From contig CAJQPT010000131.1 of assembly GCA_905480285.1 (NCBI GenBank), positions 1 through 42,287 of the forward strand: a stretch of DNA of 42,287 bases. The letters are read 5' to 3'. The translations under genes were made by a program, and so were the position numbers. Numbering within the stretch: position 1 is the stretch's first letter; every line of letters starts with the position of its first letter. Positions 17,492-25,977 of the stretch are shown here, in pieces. Below the pieces are notes generated by a model. That model made no database searches, was not told where the DNA came from, and worked only from the letters and a program-made list of their open reading frames with translations. Source of the stretch: an uncultured bacterium (GTDB lineage Bacteria; Planctomycetota; UBA1135; GCA-002686595).

Positions 17492-18789
17492 ACCAGCAAC
17501 ACTTCGTCAGAACCCGTAGCGAGGAGATCTTCGCGGCCGCCAAGGAGCTCATCCCGGGGGGCGTGAACAGCCCCGTACGGGCGTACGGGAGCGTCGGTGG
17601 CGTCCCACCCCACCTCGTTCGCGGGAAGGGGCCCCTCGTCTGGGACGAGGATGGCAACGAGTACGTCGACCTCGTCGGCTCGTACGGCCCCCTCATCCTC
17701 GGGCACGGCAACGCCGAGGTGCGCGCGGCGCTCCACGAGGCCGTCGACGGGGGCACCACCTTCGGCGCCCCCACCCGGGGCGAGCTGGACATGGCCCGCG
17801 ACATCTGCGCGCGCGTCCACTCGGTGGAGATGGTCCGGCTGGTCAACTCAGGAACGGAGGCGACCATGTCCGCAGCCCGCCTCGCGCGCGCCGCGACGGG
17901 CCGCGAGAAGATCCTGAAGTTCGAGGGCTGCTACCACGGTCACGGCGACTCCTTCCTCGTGGCCGCAGGCAGCGGCGCCCTCACCCTCGGCGCGCCGGAC
18001 TCCCCCGGCGTCACGCGCGCCACAGCAGAGAACAGCCTGGTCGCCGTCTACAACGACCTCGATTCGGTCAAGGCAGTGTTCGACGAGCACGGCCCCGAGC
18101 TCGCCGCGGTCTTCGTGGAGCCGGTGGCCGGGAACATGGGGACCATCCCCCCCGACGCGGGCTTTCTTGAGGGGCTCCGCGCGCACTGCGACGTGTCCGG
18201 AGCGCTGCTCGTGTTCGACGAGGTGATGACGGGCTTCCGCGTGGCGCGCGGCGGCTTCCAGGACTTCACCGAGGTCCGCTGCGACCTGATCACCCTCGGC
18301 AAGATCATCGGGGGCGGCCTACCCGTCGGCGCCTACGGCGGCCGTCGAGACCTCATGCAGCAGGTCGCGCCCGCGGGACCCATGTATCAGGCGGGCACCT
18401 TGAGCGGTAACCCACTCGCGGTGGCCGCCGGGCGCAAGACCCTGGAGATCCTCGGCCGCGACGGGATCTACGAGGCCCTCGAGGCGGCCGGCTCCCAGCT
18501 CTCGACCGGGCTCATGGAGATCGCGGCGCGACACGGTCGCGTGCTCGCCGTCGGCCGCATCGGCTCGATGATGTGCCCCTACTTCTCCCCCGTGATGCCC
18601 CGCAACCTCACGGATGTCACGGCCACCGACCGGGAGGCATGGGTCCGCTTCTTCAACGAGATGCTCTCCCGTGGCGTCCTGATGCCCCCCTCTCCCTACG
18701 AGGCCTTCTTCCTGTCCGTGGAGCACGACAGCGGCGTCCTCGACCGGGTCCTCGACGCGGCAGAGGCCAGCTTCGCTGCGATCGCCTGA
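17488..18789 (+). CDS. hemL: Glutamate-1-semialdehyde 2,1-aminomutase
   Basis: HemL is a PLP enzyme that converts glutamate-1-semialdehyde to 5-aminolevulinate, the step after HemA. The 433-residue protein has the N-terminal segment PGGVNSPVRAYGSVGG, VNSGTEATMSAARLAR, YHGHGDSFL, VFDEVMTGFR and the PLP lysine K272 in LGKIIGGGLPVGAYGG. All are diagnostic and separate it from ordinary class-III aminotransferases. The GTG start at 17488 overlaps the hemD stop; TACACT six bases upstream could also give a separate leaderless transcript. It closes the second haem block. Confidence 0.97.
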   Translation: MNQQHFVRTRSEEIFAAAKELIPGGVNSPVRAYGSVGGVPPHLVRGKGPLVWDEDGNEYVDLVGSYGPLILGHGNAEVRAALHEAVDGGTTFGAPTRGELDMARDICARVHSVEMVRLVNSGTEATMSAARLARAATGREKILKFEGCYHGHGDSFLVAAGSGALTLGAPDSPGVTRATAENSLVAVYNDLDSVKAVFDEHGPELAAVFVEPVAGNMGTIPPDAGFLEGLRAHCDVSGALLVFDEVMTGFRVARGGFQDFTEVRCDLITLGKIIGGGLPVGAYGGRRDLMQQVAPAGPMYQAGTLSGNPLAVAAGRKTLEILGRDGIYEALEAAGSQLSTGLMEIAARHGRVLAVGRIGSMMCPYFSPVMPRNLTDVTATDREAWVRFFNEMLSRGVLMPPSPYEAFFLSVEHDSGVLDRVLDAAEASFAAIA

Positions 18790-18825
18790 GCGCGACCGGG
18801 GCGAGGCGATCTCGCTCCGGGAGGG

Positions 18826-18831
18826 TAGGAT
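18826..18831 (+). promoter_or_regulatory. Candidate -10 element for gmhA (leaderless type)
   Basis: TAGGAT is followed by exactly six bases (CGGTCC) and the ATG at 18838. No clear -35 box or ribosome-binding site. Confidence 0.5.
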
Positions 18832-18837
18832 CGGTCC

Positions 18838-19437
18838 ATGACGTCTCCCCAAGACCAAGCTGTCCGGGCCTCCCTTGAAGAGGCCCGGGCCACCCTCGAC
18901 GCGTTCCTCTCCGACACCGACCTGATCCAGGCCGTCGGACAGTTCGCCCAGCGCTGCGAGGCGACGTTGAAGGGGGGCGGCAGGCTGCTGGCCTGCGGCA
19001 ACGGCGGCTCCATGTGCGACGCCATGCACTTCGCCGAGGAGTGGACGGGCCGCTTCCGCGGCGACAGGAGCGCGCTCCCCGCCATGGCCTTCTCTGACCC
19101 GAGCCAGCTCTCGTGCATCGCCAACGACTTCGGCTACGACGAGGTCTTCGCCCGGTCCGTGGAGGCCCACGGTCGGACGGGAGACCTGCTCGTCTGTCTC
19201 TCCACCAGCGGCGACTCGCCCAACACCGTCCGGGCATTGGAAGAGGCGCGCCGCCTGGGGATTCAATCCGTCGCGCTCCTCGGCCATGGCGGCGGAAGAA
19301 TGAAGGACCTCGCCGATCTCTCGATCGTCGTGCCGGTCGCGCAGACCTCGGACCGTATCCAGGAGCTGCACATCAAGATCATCCACACCGCGATCGAGAT
19401 CGTGGAGCGGATGATGTTCCCCGGGAACTACGAGTGA
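18838..19437 (+). CDS. gmhA: Sedoheptulose-7-phosphate isomerase (GmhA, SIS domain)
   Basis: GmhA converts sedoheptulose 7-phosphate to heptose 7-phosphate, the first step to the ADP-heptose or GDP-heptose used in LPS core or surface glycans. The 199-residue length matches the family. SIS-domain marks are LLACGNGGSMCDAMHFAEE, CLSTSGDSPN and the C-terminal ELHIKIIHTAIEIVE, whose histidine is a usual zinc ligand. The ATG at 18838 has no ribosome-binding site but a TAGGAT hexamer six bases before it. The stop overlaps the next start by one base (TGATG). The presence of gmhA suggests a Gram-negative type envelope. A related SIS protein acting on another sugar is the alternative. Confidence 0.9.
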   Translation: MTSPQDQAVRASLEEARATLDAFLSDTDLIQAVGQFAQRCEATLKGGGRLLACGNGGSMCDAMHFAEEWTGRFRGDRSALPAMAFSDPSQLSCIANDFGYDEVFARSVEAHGRTGDLLVCLSTSGDSPNTVRALEEARRLGIQSVALLGHGGGRMKDLADLSIVVPVAQTSDRIQELHIKIIHTAIEIVERMMFPGNYE

Positions 19438-20204
19438 TGAGCTGGGGCCGGCGAGCAGCGGTCGCGGCCGCGTTGCTCGCGGTCGCGGGGTGCGCCCTCA
19501 CCCCCGCCACCACGAACTCCAGCGTCTCAGCTTCCCAGAGTCCGCCCTGGAGCCAGCTCGGCACCAGCCGGGAGGGGCGCCCGCTGAGGGCGCTGGACCT
19601 CGGCTCCGGCGGGCAGCGCGTGGCCGTCATCGCGGGGATCCATGGCACCGAGCAGGAGGGCCAGAGGCACGTCCCAGAGCTGATCTCTGCGCTCGCGCCG
19701 CTACCCGCGACGATCCGACTCTACGAGGACGTCAACCCGGACGGCTCCGCCGCCAATCGTCGGCGGACCTCCGCTGGCGTGGACCCCAATCGCAACTGGC
19801 CCGCCGCCAGCTTCACGGCCGCCCCTTCCCGAGGTCCTCGGCCGCTGAGCGAGCCGGGCGTCGGACACGTCTATCGGGACCTGGTCCGGTTCGACCCAGA
19901 CCTCGTGATCGTGCTGCACTCCACCGCGTCGGGCCCCTTCGTTAACTTCGACGGACCCGCCGAGGGGCTCGCCCGGCGCTTCGCCGCGGCGGCCGGCGCT
20001 CCCTGGTTCGTCAAGCCCTCCATGGGCTACCCGACGCCCGGCTCCCTGGGGTCCTGGATGGGCCGCGATCGAGGGCGACCGATCCTGACCATCGAGTTCC
20101 GCCGCGGCGCACCGGAGGAGGAGACCGGGCCCGCCTTGGTGCTGGGTCTCAGGGCGGTGATCCGGGAGGGGCCGCTCGAGGACGAGCGCCCAAGGGTGCG
20201 CTGA
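19437..20204 (+). CDS. M14-family zinc carboxypeptidase lipoprotein
   Basis: This is a 255-residue exported protein. The N-terminus MSWGRRAAVAAALLAVAGC ends in a lipobox (VAGC), so it is probably a lipoprotein. The mature part has the M14 zinc and catalytic set: H69 and E72 (IHGTE), NPDG, DPNRNW, H161 (VLHST) and the general base E220 (TIEFR). The short, single-domain form resembles murein-peptide amidase MpaA and related peptidases that trim gamma-linked peptides, so a cell-wall-peptide substrate is plausible. The start is the ATG at 19437, overlapping the gmhA stop; the frame is open upstream only as the antisense-like shadow of gmhA. It is convergent with the GNAT gene. Confidence 0.85.
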   Translation: MSWGRRAAVAAALLAVAGCALTPATTNSSVSASQSPPWSQLGTSREGRPLRALDLGSGGQRVAVIAGIHGTEQEGQRHVPELISALAPLPATIRLYEDVNPDGSAANRRRTSAGVDPNRNWPAASFTAAPSRGPRPLSEPGVGHVYRDLVRFDPDLVIVLHSTASGPFVNFDGPAEGLARRFAAAAGAPWFVKPSMGYPTPGSLGSWMGRDRGRPILTIEFRRGAPEEETGPALVLGLRAVIREGPLEDERPRVR

Positions 20205-20210
20205 GCGCCT

Positions 20211-20272
20211 AACGCCGAGCGCCCCGCAGGACCGAGACCCGAAGGTCGCGGCGCAGCGGGGCGCTCGGCGTT
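20211..20272. terminator. Bidirectional terminator between convergent genes
   Basis: A perfect 17-bp inverted repeat (AACGCCGAGCGCCCCGC at 20211-20227, complement at 20256-20272) encloses 28 bases that can fold again (GACC...GGTC). It lies between the M14 gene and the GNAT gene, which point at each other. T-runs are minimal. Confidence 0.75.
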
Positions 20273-20299
20273 GGCCGCGTACACGGCTTGCTGAAGGCC

Positions 20300-21376
20300 T
20301 CAGATGGAGTCGAGGCCCCAGGCGTAAGGCTCGATCGGGAGCAAGGGAAGATCGACGCCGATCTCCGACTCGGCCACCTCGGTGACGCGCTTGTCACCAC
20401 GGGGCGGGCAGAGGGCGAGCAGGATCTCGTGATCGGTCAGCGTGATCTGGCCCGAGGGACCGTCCAGCGAGAGCGATCGATCGCCCACGATCTCGACGGT
20501 GACTCCCTCAGGAGTCAGCTGATCGAAGACTCGCGCCAAGGCGCCGAGGTCACCGATCCGAGCCATGGAGAGAATGCCCTTGGCGCCGAGTGAGCGGATG
20601 AAGGTGAAGTAGGCGGTGAAGTTCGCCTCGGACTCGGGGACCATCACGAAGAGCCGGTCCGTTTCCTCGCTCGTCGCGGTCCAGTGGCTGGTGATGACGG
20701 GCAGGACGTCATCGGCCGTTCCTCCCCACTCATGCACGCAGTGAGCGAGGTCCTCGCCCCTGCCGACGCAGGCGTACCCGGTGACCTCACCCTCGACCTC
20801 ACGGACGAGCGCCCGAAGGCCCGGGGTGGTCAAGAGCGCGCCCGTCTCGGCCTCGGAGCGGTCGACTCGCGACTCATGGGTGCAGTAGAGCCCGTGGACC
20901 GCGGGGACGTCCCGCGCCTCCATGGGGCGCACCCCCACGGCGTCGGGCAGCAGGAAGGCGTTGTTGCTGTTGATCACGAAGACGTTCTCGGTCCCCATGG
21001 GCACCCAGCCGCGGGACTGATACCACTCCGACTCATCGGCCCAGAGCAGGGCGAGCGCCGCCCCGTCCTCGGCCGCGCGGGCGATCGCCCGCTCCACGAC
21101 CGCGGTCCCGTGGCCCCTGCCACGGTGGCTGACCTGGGTCGCCACGGACCCGACGAAGGCCACAGGCAGCTGGAGGCCCCCGACCAGGAGATCGCGCCGT
21201 ATCCACGCGCATGTGGAGACAAGCTCACCATCTTCTTCGATGGTCTCGACGTGCCCGGTGGCCCCCGGACCGAAGATCTGAGCGTACTCGGCGGCCATCG
21301 GGCGACCGTCCCGCAGGACGGCTTCCATGAGTTGAAGCGCAGCCTCAGGCTGGCTGGTCATCGGCGTGGTCATCAT
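20300..21376 (-). CDS. GNAT-family acetyltransferase at the end of the flagellar operon
   Basis: This 358-residue protein has an N-terminal GNAT domain (residues about 10-140) with the acetyl-CoA loop VATQVSHRGRGHGTAVVERA and the following LLWADESEWYQSRGW segment. A second, more divergent GNAT-like half and a C-terminal sterol-carrier-like tail would give an Eis-type architecture; that is a tentative reading. The start ATG at 21376 overlaps the stop of the preceding small gene (ATGA), so it is coupled to the flagellar operon. A role in modifying a flagellar component or its glycan is possible but unproven. It ends near the bidirectional terminator at 20211-20272. Confidence 0.8.
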   Translation of the reverse strand: MMTTPMTSQPEAALQLMEAVLRDGRPMAAEYAQIFGPGATGHVETIEEDGELVSTCAWIRRDLLVGGLQLPVAFVGSVATQVSHRGRGHGTAVVERAIARAAEDGAALALLWADESEWYQSRGWVPMGTENVFVINSNNAFLLPDAVGVRPMEARDVPAVHGLYCTHESRVDRSEAETGALLTTPGLRALVREVEGEVTGYACVGRGEDLAHCVHEWGGTADDVLPVITSHWTATSEETDRLFVMVPESEANFTAYFTFIRSLGAKGILSMARIGDLGALARVFDQLTPEGVTVEIVGDRSLSLDGPSGQITLTDHEILLALCPPRGDKRVTEVAESEIGVDLPLLPIEPYAWGLDSI

Positions 21377-21699
21377 TGTTCTGCGTCTTTGAGAGAGTCG
21401 AGGGCGGCGCCCTGCGCCTTGTGATTGCTTCGCTGCGTGGAGGCCCGATAGGCCTCGATCAGGTCCGTCCCGAGCGAGACAGCTTCCTCCACGGAGGCCC
21501 GCGCGCTCAGGACGGCGTCTCCGAGCCGGCTGGGGTCGTCGAGGTTCTCGGAGGCTTCTCCAAGAGCTCGAGTCTTCTCCTCCAGCCGTTCGAGGACGGC
21601 CCTGAAGGCCGCGCCGGCCTTTGCGTCTGATTGTTGAGCTCGCGCCGCACCCTCAACGGTGGCTTCCGCGCTGCTCTGGATCCTGGGATCGATCGACAT
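21373..21699 (-). CDS. Small FliE-like protein
   Basis: This is a 108-residue, Ala/Glu-rich, helical protein with no signal peptide. The ATG at 21699 is preceded by a good ribosome-binding site (AAGGA). The pattern AFRAVLERL...DDPSRL...ARASVEEAVSLGTDLIEAYR follows the helical C-terminal layout of FliE, the MS-ring/rod adaptor (length about 100, ending in a ...LVEAYQ... helix). It differs in having about 16 extra C-terminal residues and lacking the usual flgB-flgC neighbours. It lies between flgL and the GNAT gene and is coupled to both sides. I cannot exclude an unrelated secreted flagellar helper. Confidence 0.5.
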   Translation of the reverse strand: MSIDPRIQSSAEATVEGAARAQQSDAKAGAAFRAVLERLEEKTRALGEASENLDDPSRLGDAVLSARASVEEAVSLGTDLIEAYRASTQRSNHKAQGAALDSLKDAEQ

Positions 21700-21730
21700 T
21701 GAATTTTCCTTGAGGGGATTCGGGGACGAA

Positions 21731-23146
21731 TCAGAGGTAGCGCAGCAGGCTCTGCTGCAAGAGGCGCGAGCCGGTGGCCTGGGCGAGCTGGAGCGTCTGC
21801 TCCGAGCGCTGAAGGTCGAGGGCGACCTCCGTGAAGTCCGCGTCCTCAACGTTCGAGATGAGGCTCCTCACCGAGACGTCCAGGTCTTCGAGGCGGGAGG
21901 AGGCGATGTCGATCTGCTGCGCGGCGGTGCCCAGCCGGCCGAGCGCCGTGATCATGTCGCCCTCACTGCGGTCGAGCTCGCCGAGCCGGGTCTGGAGCCG
22001 CTCGGAGAGCATGAGCCGGTCCGTGCCCTCAGGCATTCGAAGGTCAGCCACCACACCGCGGATCGTGTCGAACACGCTCGGGGTCCCTGAGAAGGTGGCC
22101 AGATCGCTCCCGGCGACCTTCAACCCCGTGGTGTCCACGTGCATCCGAGCACCAGTGCTCTGACTCCGAAGCAGCAGGTCCGTCTCGGTGAGGTTGACCG
22201 GGGTAAAGCTGACGCCATCGAGGGACACGGACGCCGCACCCGTGAGGTTGGTGTTGAGCGCTCCGCCCCCCCAGGCGCTGAGGTCGAGCTCCACGGTCGC
22301 CCCGTTCTCATCCTGCACGGTCATCGTGGAGGGCGCCGGCGTCGGGATATCCAGGACCTGCCCCGTCCCCAGCTGCACCGTCCTGGCGGCCCCGTCCACG
22401 CTCAGCGCCTGGGTCCCCACCAGCGTGTCGGAGGTGTCCACGAGCGTGATGCCCGCGCCCATGGCACCGGTGGTCCCGTTCTGCTGGACGATCAGCTCGG
22501 CGTAGCCCGAACCGGAGTCAGCCGTCGATCCGCTCTTGATACCCGTGGTGGAGGTGAGGTCGGTATCGGTGTACGCGAACTTGGAGAACACCTCCTGTCC
22601 TGAGACGTTGATCGCGACCTCCGCGTCGCGTCCCGTCTGGATGCTCTGCCGCCGAGCGTTCCCACGAAAGACGATCGCCCCCTCGCCGTCGACGGTCTCC
22701 TCCACGAACGGCCGCTCATCGGTCGCCGTGCCGCTGAAGAGGAAGCGGTCGCCGCTTCGGGTGTTGGCGATGTCGAGCAGCTGCGCCTCCAGGAGCTCGA
22801 GCTGGTTGGCCACCGAGCCCCGGTCGTCGGCGCTCAACGCGCCGTTCATCCCCTGGATCATCAACGCCCGGATGTCCCCGACCAGGTTGACCCCGTCCTG
22901 GAGTCGCGACGCCGCCTGCTCGACGATCGGCTTCGCAGACGCCGTCGAGGTCGAGTAGGCCTCGATCGCCCCGCGCTGGCGCCGGAGCGAGAGCGAGACG
23001 GACGACCCCACCGGGTCGTCGGAGGCGCGCACGATCCGCCGGCCGCTGGCAGCCTGCTCCTGCGCGCGGATCAGCCGCGACGTGTTGCGCTCGATACCAC
23101 GCTGTACGAGGTCGAAGATGCGCCCTTGTGTCGGTCGAATGCTCAT
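21731..23146 (-). CDS. flgL: Flagellar hook-filament junction protein FlgL (HAP3)
   Basis: FlgL joins the hook-associated proteins to the filament. The 471-residue protein has the flagellin-like N-terminal helix region (MSIRPTQGRIFDLVQRGIER..., then ASGRRIVRASDDPVGS) and the matching C-terminal helices (DIASSRLEDLDVSVRSLISN... to LLQQSLLRYL). It is longer than the enteric form (317 residues in E. coli), the extra sequence lying in the central surface domain. AAGGAG five bases before the ATG at 23146 is a strong ribosome-binding site. It follows flgK by 13 bases in the same unit. Confidence 0.93.
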   Translation of the reverse strand: MSIRPTQGRIFDLVQRGIERNTSRLIRAQEQAASGRRIVRASDDPVGSSVSLSLRRQRGAIEAYSTSTASAKPIVEQAASRLQDGVNLVGDIRALMIQGMNGALSADDRGSVANQLELLEAQLLDIANTRSGDRFLFSGTATDERPFVEETVDGEGAIVFRGNARRQSIQTGRDAEVAINVSGQEVFSKFAYTDTDLTSTTGIKSGSTADSGSGYAELIVQQNGTTGAMGAGITLVDTSDTLVGTQALSVDGAARTVQLGTGQVLDIPTPAPSTMTVQDENGATVELDLSAWGGGALNTNLTGAASVSLDGVSFTPVNLTETDLLLRSQSTGARMHVDTTGLKVAGSDLATFSGTPSVFDTIRGVVADLRMPEGTDRLMLSERLQTRLGELDRSEGDMITALGRLGTAAQQIDIASSRLEDLDVSVRSLISNVEDADFTEVALDLQRSEQTLQLAQATGSRLLQQSLLRYL

Positions 23147-23159
23147 GTGTTCTCCTTGC

Positions 23160-25487
23160 TCAGACGAGCGCCAGGACGGTGTCGTTCAGCTGCCCAACGA
23201 CTTGAAGGAAGCGGGCCGCCGCCTGGTAGGTCTGTTCGTACTCGATCATCTTCACGAGCTCCTCGTCGACGTTGACGCCCGACACCTGCTCGCGCTGCTC
23301 CTCAAGGCTGGCGAGCATGAAGCTCTCGACCTCGAGCGCGCTTGAGGTCGAAGCGACCTCAAAACCGACGCCGCCGACCAGCGAGCCGTAGTAGGTCGAC
23401 AGCGTCCCGTTGAGGCCCTCGACATCCGCGCTCTGCACGTCGAGCATGGCGAGAATCGCGCCGTTGTCGCCGTCATCACCCGTCGACGATCCAGCGAACA
23501 GGCGCGGATCCTCAACGATGTCAGCGTTCAGGTTGATGGTCTCGGCATCAACACCGGTGAAGAGGCTGTTCAGTCCGAGCGCCACAAGGACGTCGCTCGT
23601 GTCTGAGTCGGCGATCGTGTCCAGGACAAAAGCGTCGCCCGCTGCCCCGTTGATCTCCCCCACCGAGAAGGACACATCGATGCCCTCGGCCACCGAGATC
23701 GGCGTGCCCGGCGAGTAGCCCTCGCCCACGTCGAGGGTGGTGACCAGCGCCCCCATCTTGTCCCGAACCTCAACCTCGAGCCGCGGCGTCGTCCCGATCG
23801 TGCCCGTGCCGACCGGCGTGAAGGTCCACTGGTCGTTGCTGCTGCCCTGGTAGTCCCCAGTCACAGCCACCTCGACCTCAAGATCCTGACCGCTGTAGGT
23901 GCCGACCGAGAGTCCCAACGCCGCCGCAGCGGTACCGCCCGCGACCTGGAAGGAGGCGGCGGCGCCGGTGCTCAGCGTCTGGAAGCCAAGTCGATCCCCC
24001 ACGGCGACCGCCCTGAGGTCCGCCGCGGCCATGCTTGGCGAGAGGTTGAAGCTCTCCGCGAGTTCCTGCGCTGTGGGAGAGCCCACCGACGCGAAGCTCG
24101 CGGGATCAATCGAGAGCGTGAGAGGCCCCGCGGCGCCGACGAGCTCCAGCGTGGAGGTCGTGCCGATGGCGAAGGGGCCGCCGAAGCTGCTCACGTGGGA
24201 CGCGCGGTCTCCGCCGAAGCTCCCCACATCGTCGGGGGAACCCTCCAGGCGAGCGCCGAAGTGGAACTTGGTCTGCGACAGCGAATCCACGGCGAGGCGG
24301 CCAGAGGTATCGATCCGCGCCGAGAGCCCAGGAATACCTGAGAGGGCGTCCGCGAAGCCCTGCACCGTCATCCGGCTCGGGTCGATCTCGAGGCGCGTGG
24401 TCTTGAAGCTCTCATCGCCGTCCACCGCGACATGCACGAAGAGCTCCCCCGACTTGACGTCGAAGGGGAGCTGCGCATCCCGCAGGAGCACGTCACCGAA
24501 GGCGCCGTCGCCGTCGAGGTCGGCGACCGGTGTGGCGCCCCGCAGCTGGTTGAAGCCGCCGCCGAGGGGGACCCCGGTGGAGTGGGCGCGGTTCATCTCC
24601 AGCACGATGCCCTTGGCGTAGCGGTCGAAGCCATCGAGCACCTCGGTGGCGAACGTCTCCGAGAAGGCCACCACGCCGGCCAGCTGACCGGCTCGTGGTT
24701 GCACAGGCTGAACGCCGCCCTCGAGCTGGAGGGTGATCGCGCCGTTCGGACCAGCGTCGGCCCTCATTCGGTTCGTCGAGCGGGAGCCGACCAGCAGCTG
24801 CCCATCCACCTGGACCAGAACCGCTCCCTGCGCGTTCTCCCTGGCAGTGATCTCGACGCGCTCGGAGAGGGCGCGGAGCGCGACGCCGCGCTGGTCCCTC
24901 AAGTCATTGGCCACCGTCCCTTGGACGGACTCCACCTGGGAGATCTGCTGGTTGAGGTCGACGACCCGCTCGGCCAGGAGGTTCACGTCTGCCACGAGGG
25001 TGCCCGCCTTGACCTGCGCGTCCCCCTGAAGCTGCTGGATCTCGTCGGAGACCTGGTGGAAGCGGCGGGTCATGTTCTCCGAAGACTGGAGCGCGCCGTT
25101 ACGGGCGACCACGTCTTCGGGGCTCGCCGAGAGCAGGGATAGGCTGTTGAACAGGCTGTCCATCAGCGCCCCAAAGCCCCCTTCGCCGGGCTCGTTGAGG
25201 AGCGCCTCGACGCTGCCCATCTCCGTCAGCTGGGACTCCAGCCTCGCGACCGACGAGGACTGCCCCTCGATCCGTGAGTTCAGGAGCGCGTCGACGGAGC
25301 GCGTGATCACGTTCGCGTTGACCCCGTTCCCGAGCTGAAGACCCCGCAGGTTGAGCGGCCGCGCGCTGGAGGTCAGCACCCGCTGACGGCTGTAGCCCTC
25401 TGTCGTGGCGTTGGCGACGTTGTGCCCGATCGTGTCCAGGGCTGACTGTGAGGTCAGCAGGGCCCGCAGCCCAATGTTCGTGCTCAC
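23160..25487 (-). CDS. flgK: Flagellar hook-associated protein FlgK (HAP1)
   Basis: FlgK caps the hook and precedes FlgL at the hook-filament junction. The N-terminus shows the rod/hook signature SALDTIGHNVANATTEGYSRQRV, then helices with VVDLNQQISQVE. The C-terminus is VDEELVKMIEYEQTYQAAARFLQV, as in the family. At about 775 residues it is well above the enteric 547, owing to a large variable central region. I give the GTG at 25487 (MSTNIGLR) by family N-terminus; a TTG at 25493 has better spacing to AGAGG and would add two residues. It begins just after the flgN stop. Confidence 0.93.
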   Translation of the reverse strand: MSTNIGLRALLTSQSALDTIGHNVANATTEGYSRQRVLTSSARPLNLRGLQLGNGVNANVITRSVDALLNSRIEGQSSSVARLESQLTEMGSVEALLNEPGEGGFGALMDSLFNSLSLLSASPEDVVARNGALQSSENMTRRFHQVSDEIQQLQGDAQVKAGTLVADVNLLAERVVDLNQQISQVESVQGTVANDLRDQRGVALRALSERVEITARENAQGAVLVQVDGQLLVGSRSTNRMRADAGPNGAITLQLEGGVQPVQPRAGQLAGVVAFSETFATEVLDGFDRYAKGIVLEMNRAHSTGVPLGGGFNQLRGATPVADLDGDGAFGDVLLRDAQLPFDVKSGELFVHVAVDGDESFKTTRLEIDPSRMTVQGFADALSGIPGLSARIDTSGRLAVDSLSQTKFHFGARLEGSPDDVGSFGGDRASHVSSFGGPFAIGTTSTLELVGAAGPLTLSIDPASFASVGSPTAQELAESFNLSPSMAAADLRAVAVGDRLGFQTLSTGAAASFQVAGGTAAAALGLSVGTYSGQDLEVEVAVTGDYQGSSNDQWTFTPVGTGTIGTTPRLEVEVRDKMGALVTTLDVGEGYSPGTPISVAEGIDVSFSVGEINGAAGDAFVLDTIADSDTSDVLVALGLNSLFTGVDAETINLNADIVEDPRLFAGSSTGDDGDNGAILAMLDVQSADVEGLNGTLSTYYGSLVGGVGFEVASTSSALEVESFMLASLEEQREQVSGVNVDEELVKMIEYEQTYQAAARFLQVVGQLNDTVLALV

Positions 25488-25494
25488 TCCCAAA

Positions 25495-25977
25495 TCAGAC
25501 CTCTGCGTCGATCAGGCTTCCGCCTGCGTGTACGTCTCCGCCGTCCTCGGGACCGAGGACGACCTGAATCAGCTCGCGTGTGACCTGTCGGTGCAGCCGT
25601 ACCAATGTCGCCATGCGACGATTGAGGCGACCGATCTCGCCGCTCACCTCGACGAGGTGAGCCCGCTCGACGGCGAGGAGCTCTCCGTCCACGCCGAGTC
25701 GCTCGACCAGGCTGCCCACCGTCGCGGCGGAAGGCGCGACGCCGAACTCCTCGGCCAGGGCGACGACGGCCCTCTCTCGCCGCGCGGTGCGCTGTGAGCT
25801 GCGCTTCAGCTGGACCTCCAGCTCCTCCGTTGCCGTCTTGAAGGCGGGGCCGGCAGGCTGGCGGATCGAGCCCTCCTGTGCGTTGAGCAGCTCGAGGATT
25901 CGCCGCTGGGTGGCCACCTCCTCGCGGATCGCGATGACGAGGCGGTTCACGAGGTTGGATTGGGTCCCGGCGCTCAC
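25495..25977 (-). CDS. flgN: FlgN-family export chaperone for FlgK/FlgL
   Basis: This 160-residue, all-helical cytoplasmic protein lies directly upstream of flgK, the usual place for FlgN, the chaperone that delivers FlgK and FlgL to the export gate. The sequence is rich in Glu, Arg and Leu (for example EEVATQRRILELLNAQEG and a C-terminal amphipathic LVRLHRQVTRELIQVVLG), as in the family, which has few fixed residues. The GTG start at 25977 overlaps the flgJ stop by four bases. The assignment rests on length, helical pattern and position. Confidence 0.75.
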   Translation of the reverse strand: MSAGTQSNLVNRLVIAIREEVATQRRILELLNAQEGSIRQPAGPAFKTATEELEVQLKRSSQRTARRERAVVALAEEFGVAPSAATVGSLVERLGVDGELLAVERAHLVEVSGEIGRLNRRMATLVRLHRQVTRELIQVVLGPEDGGDVHAGGSLIDAEV

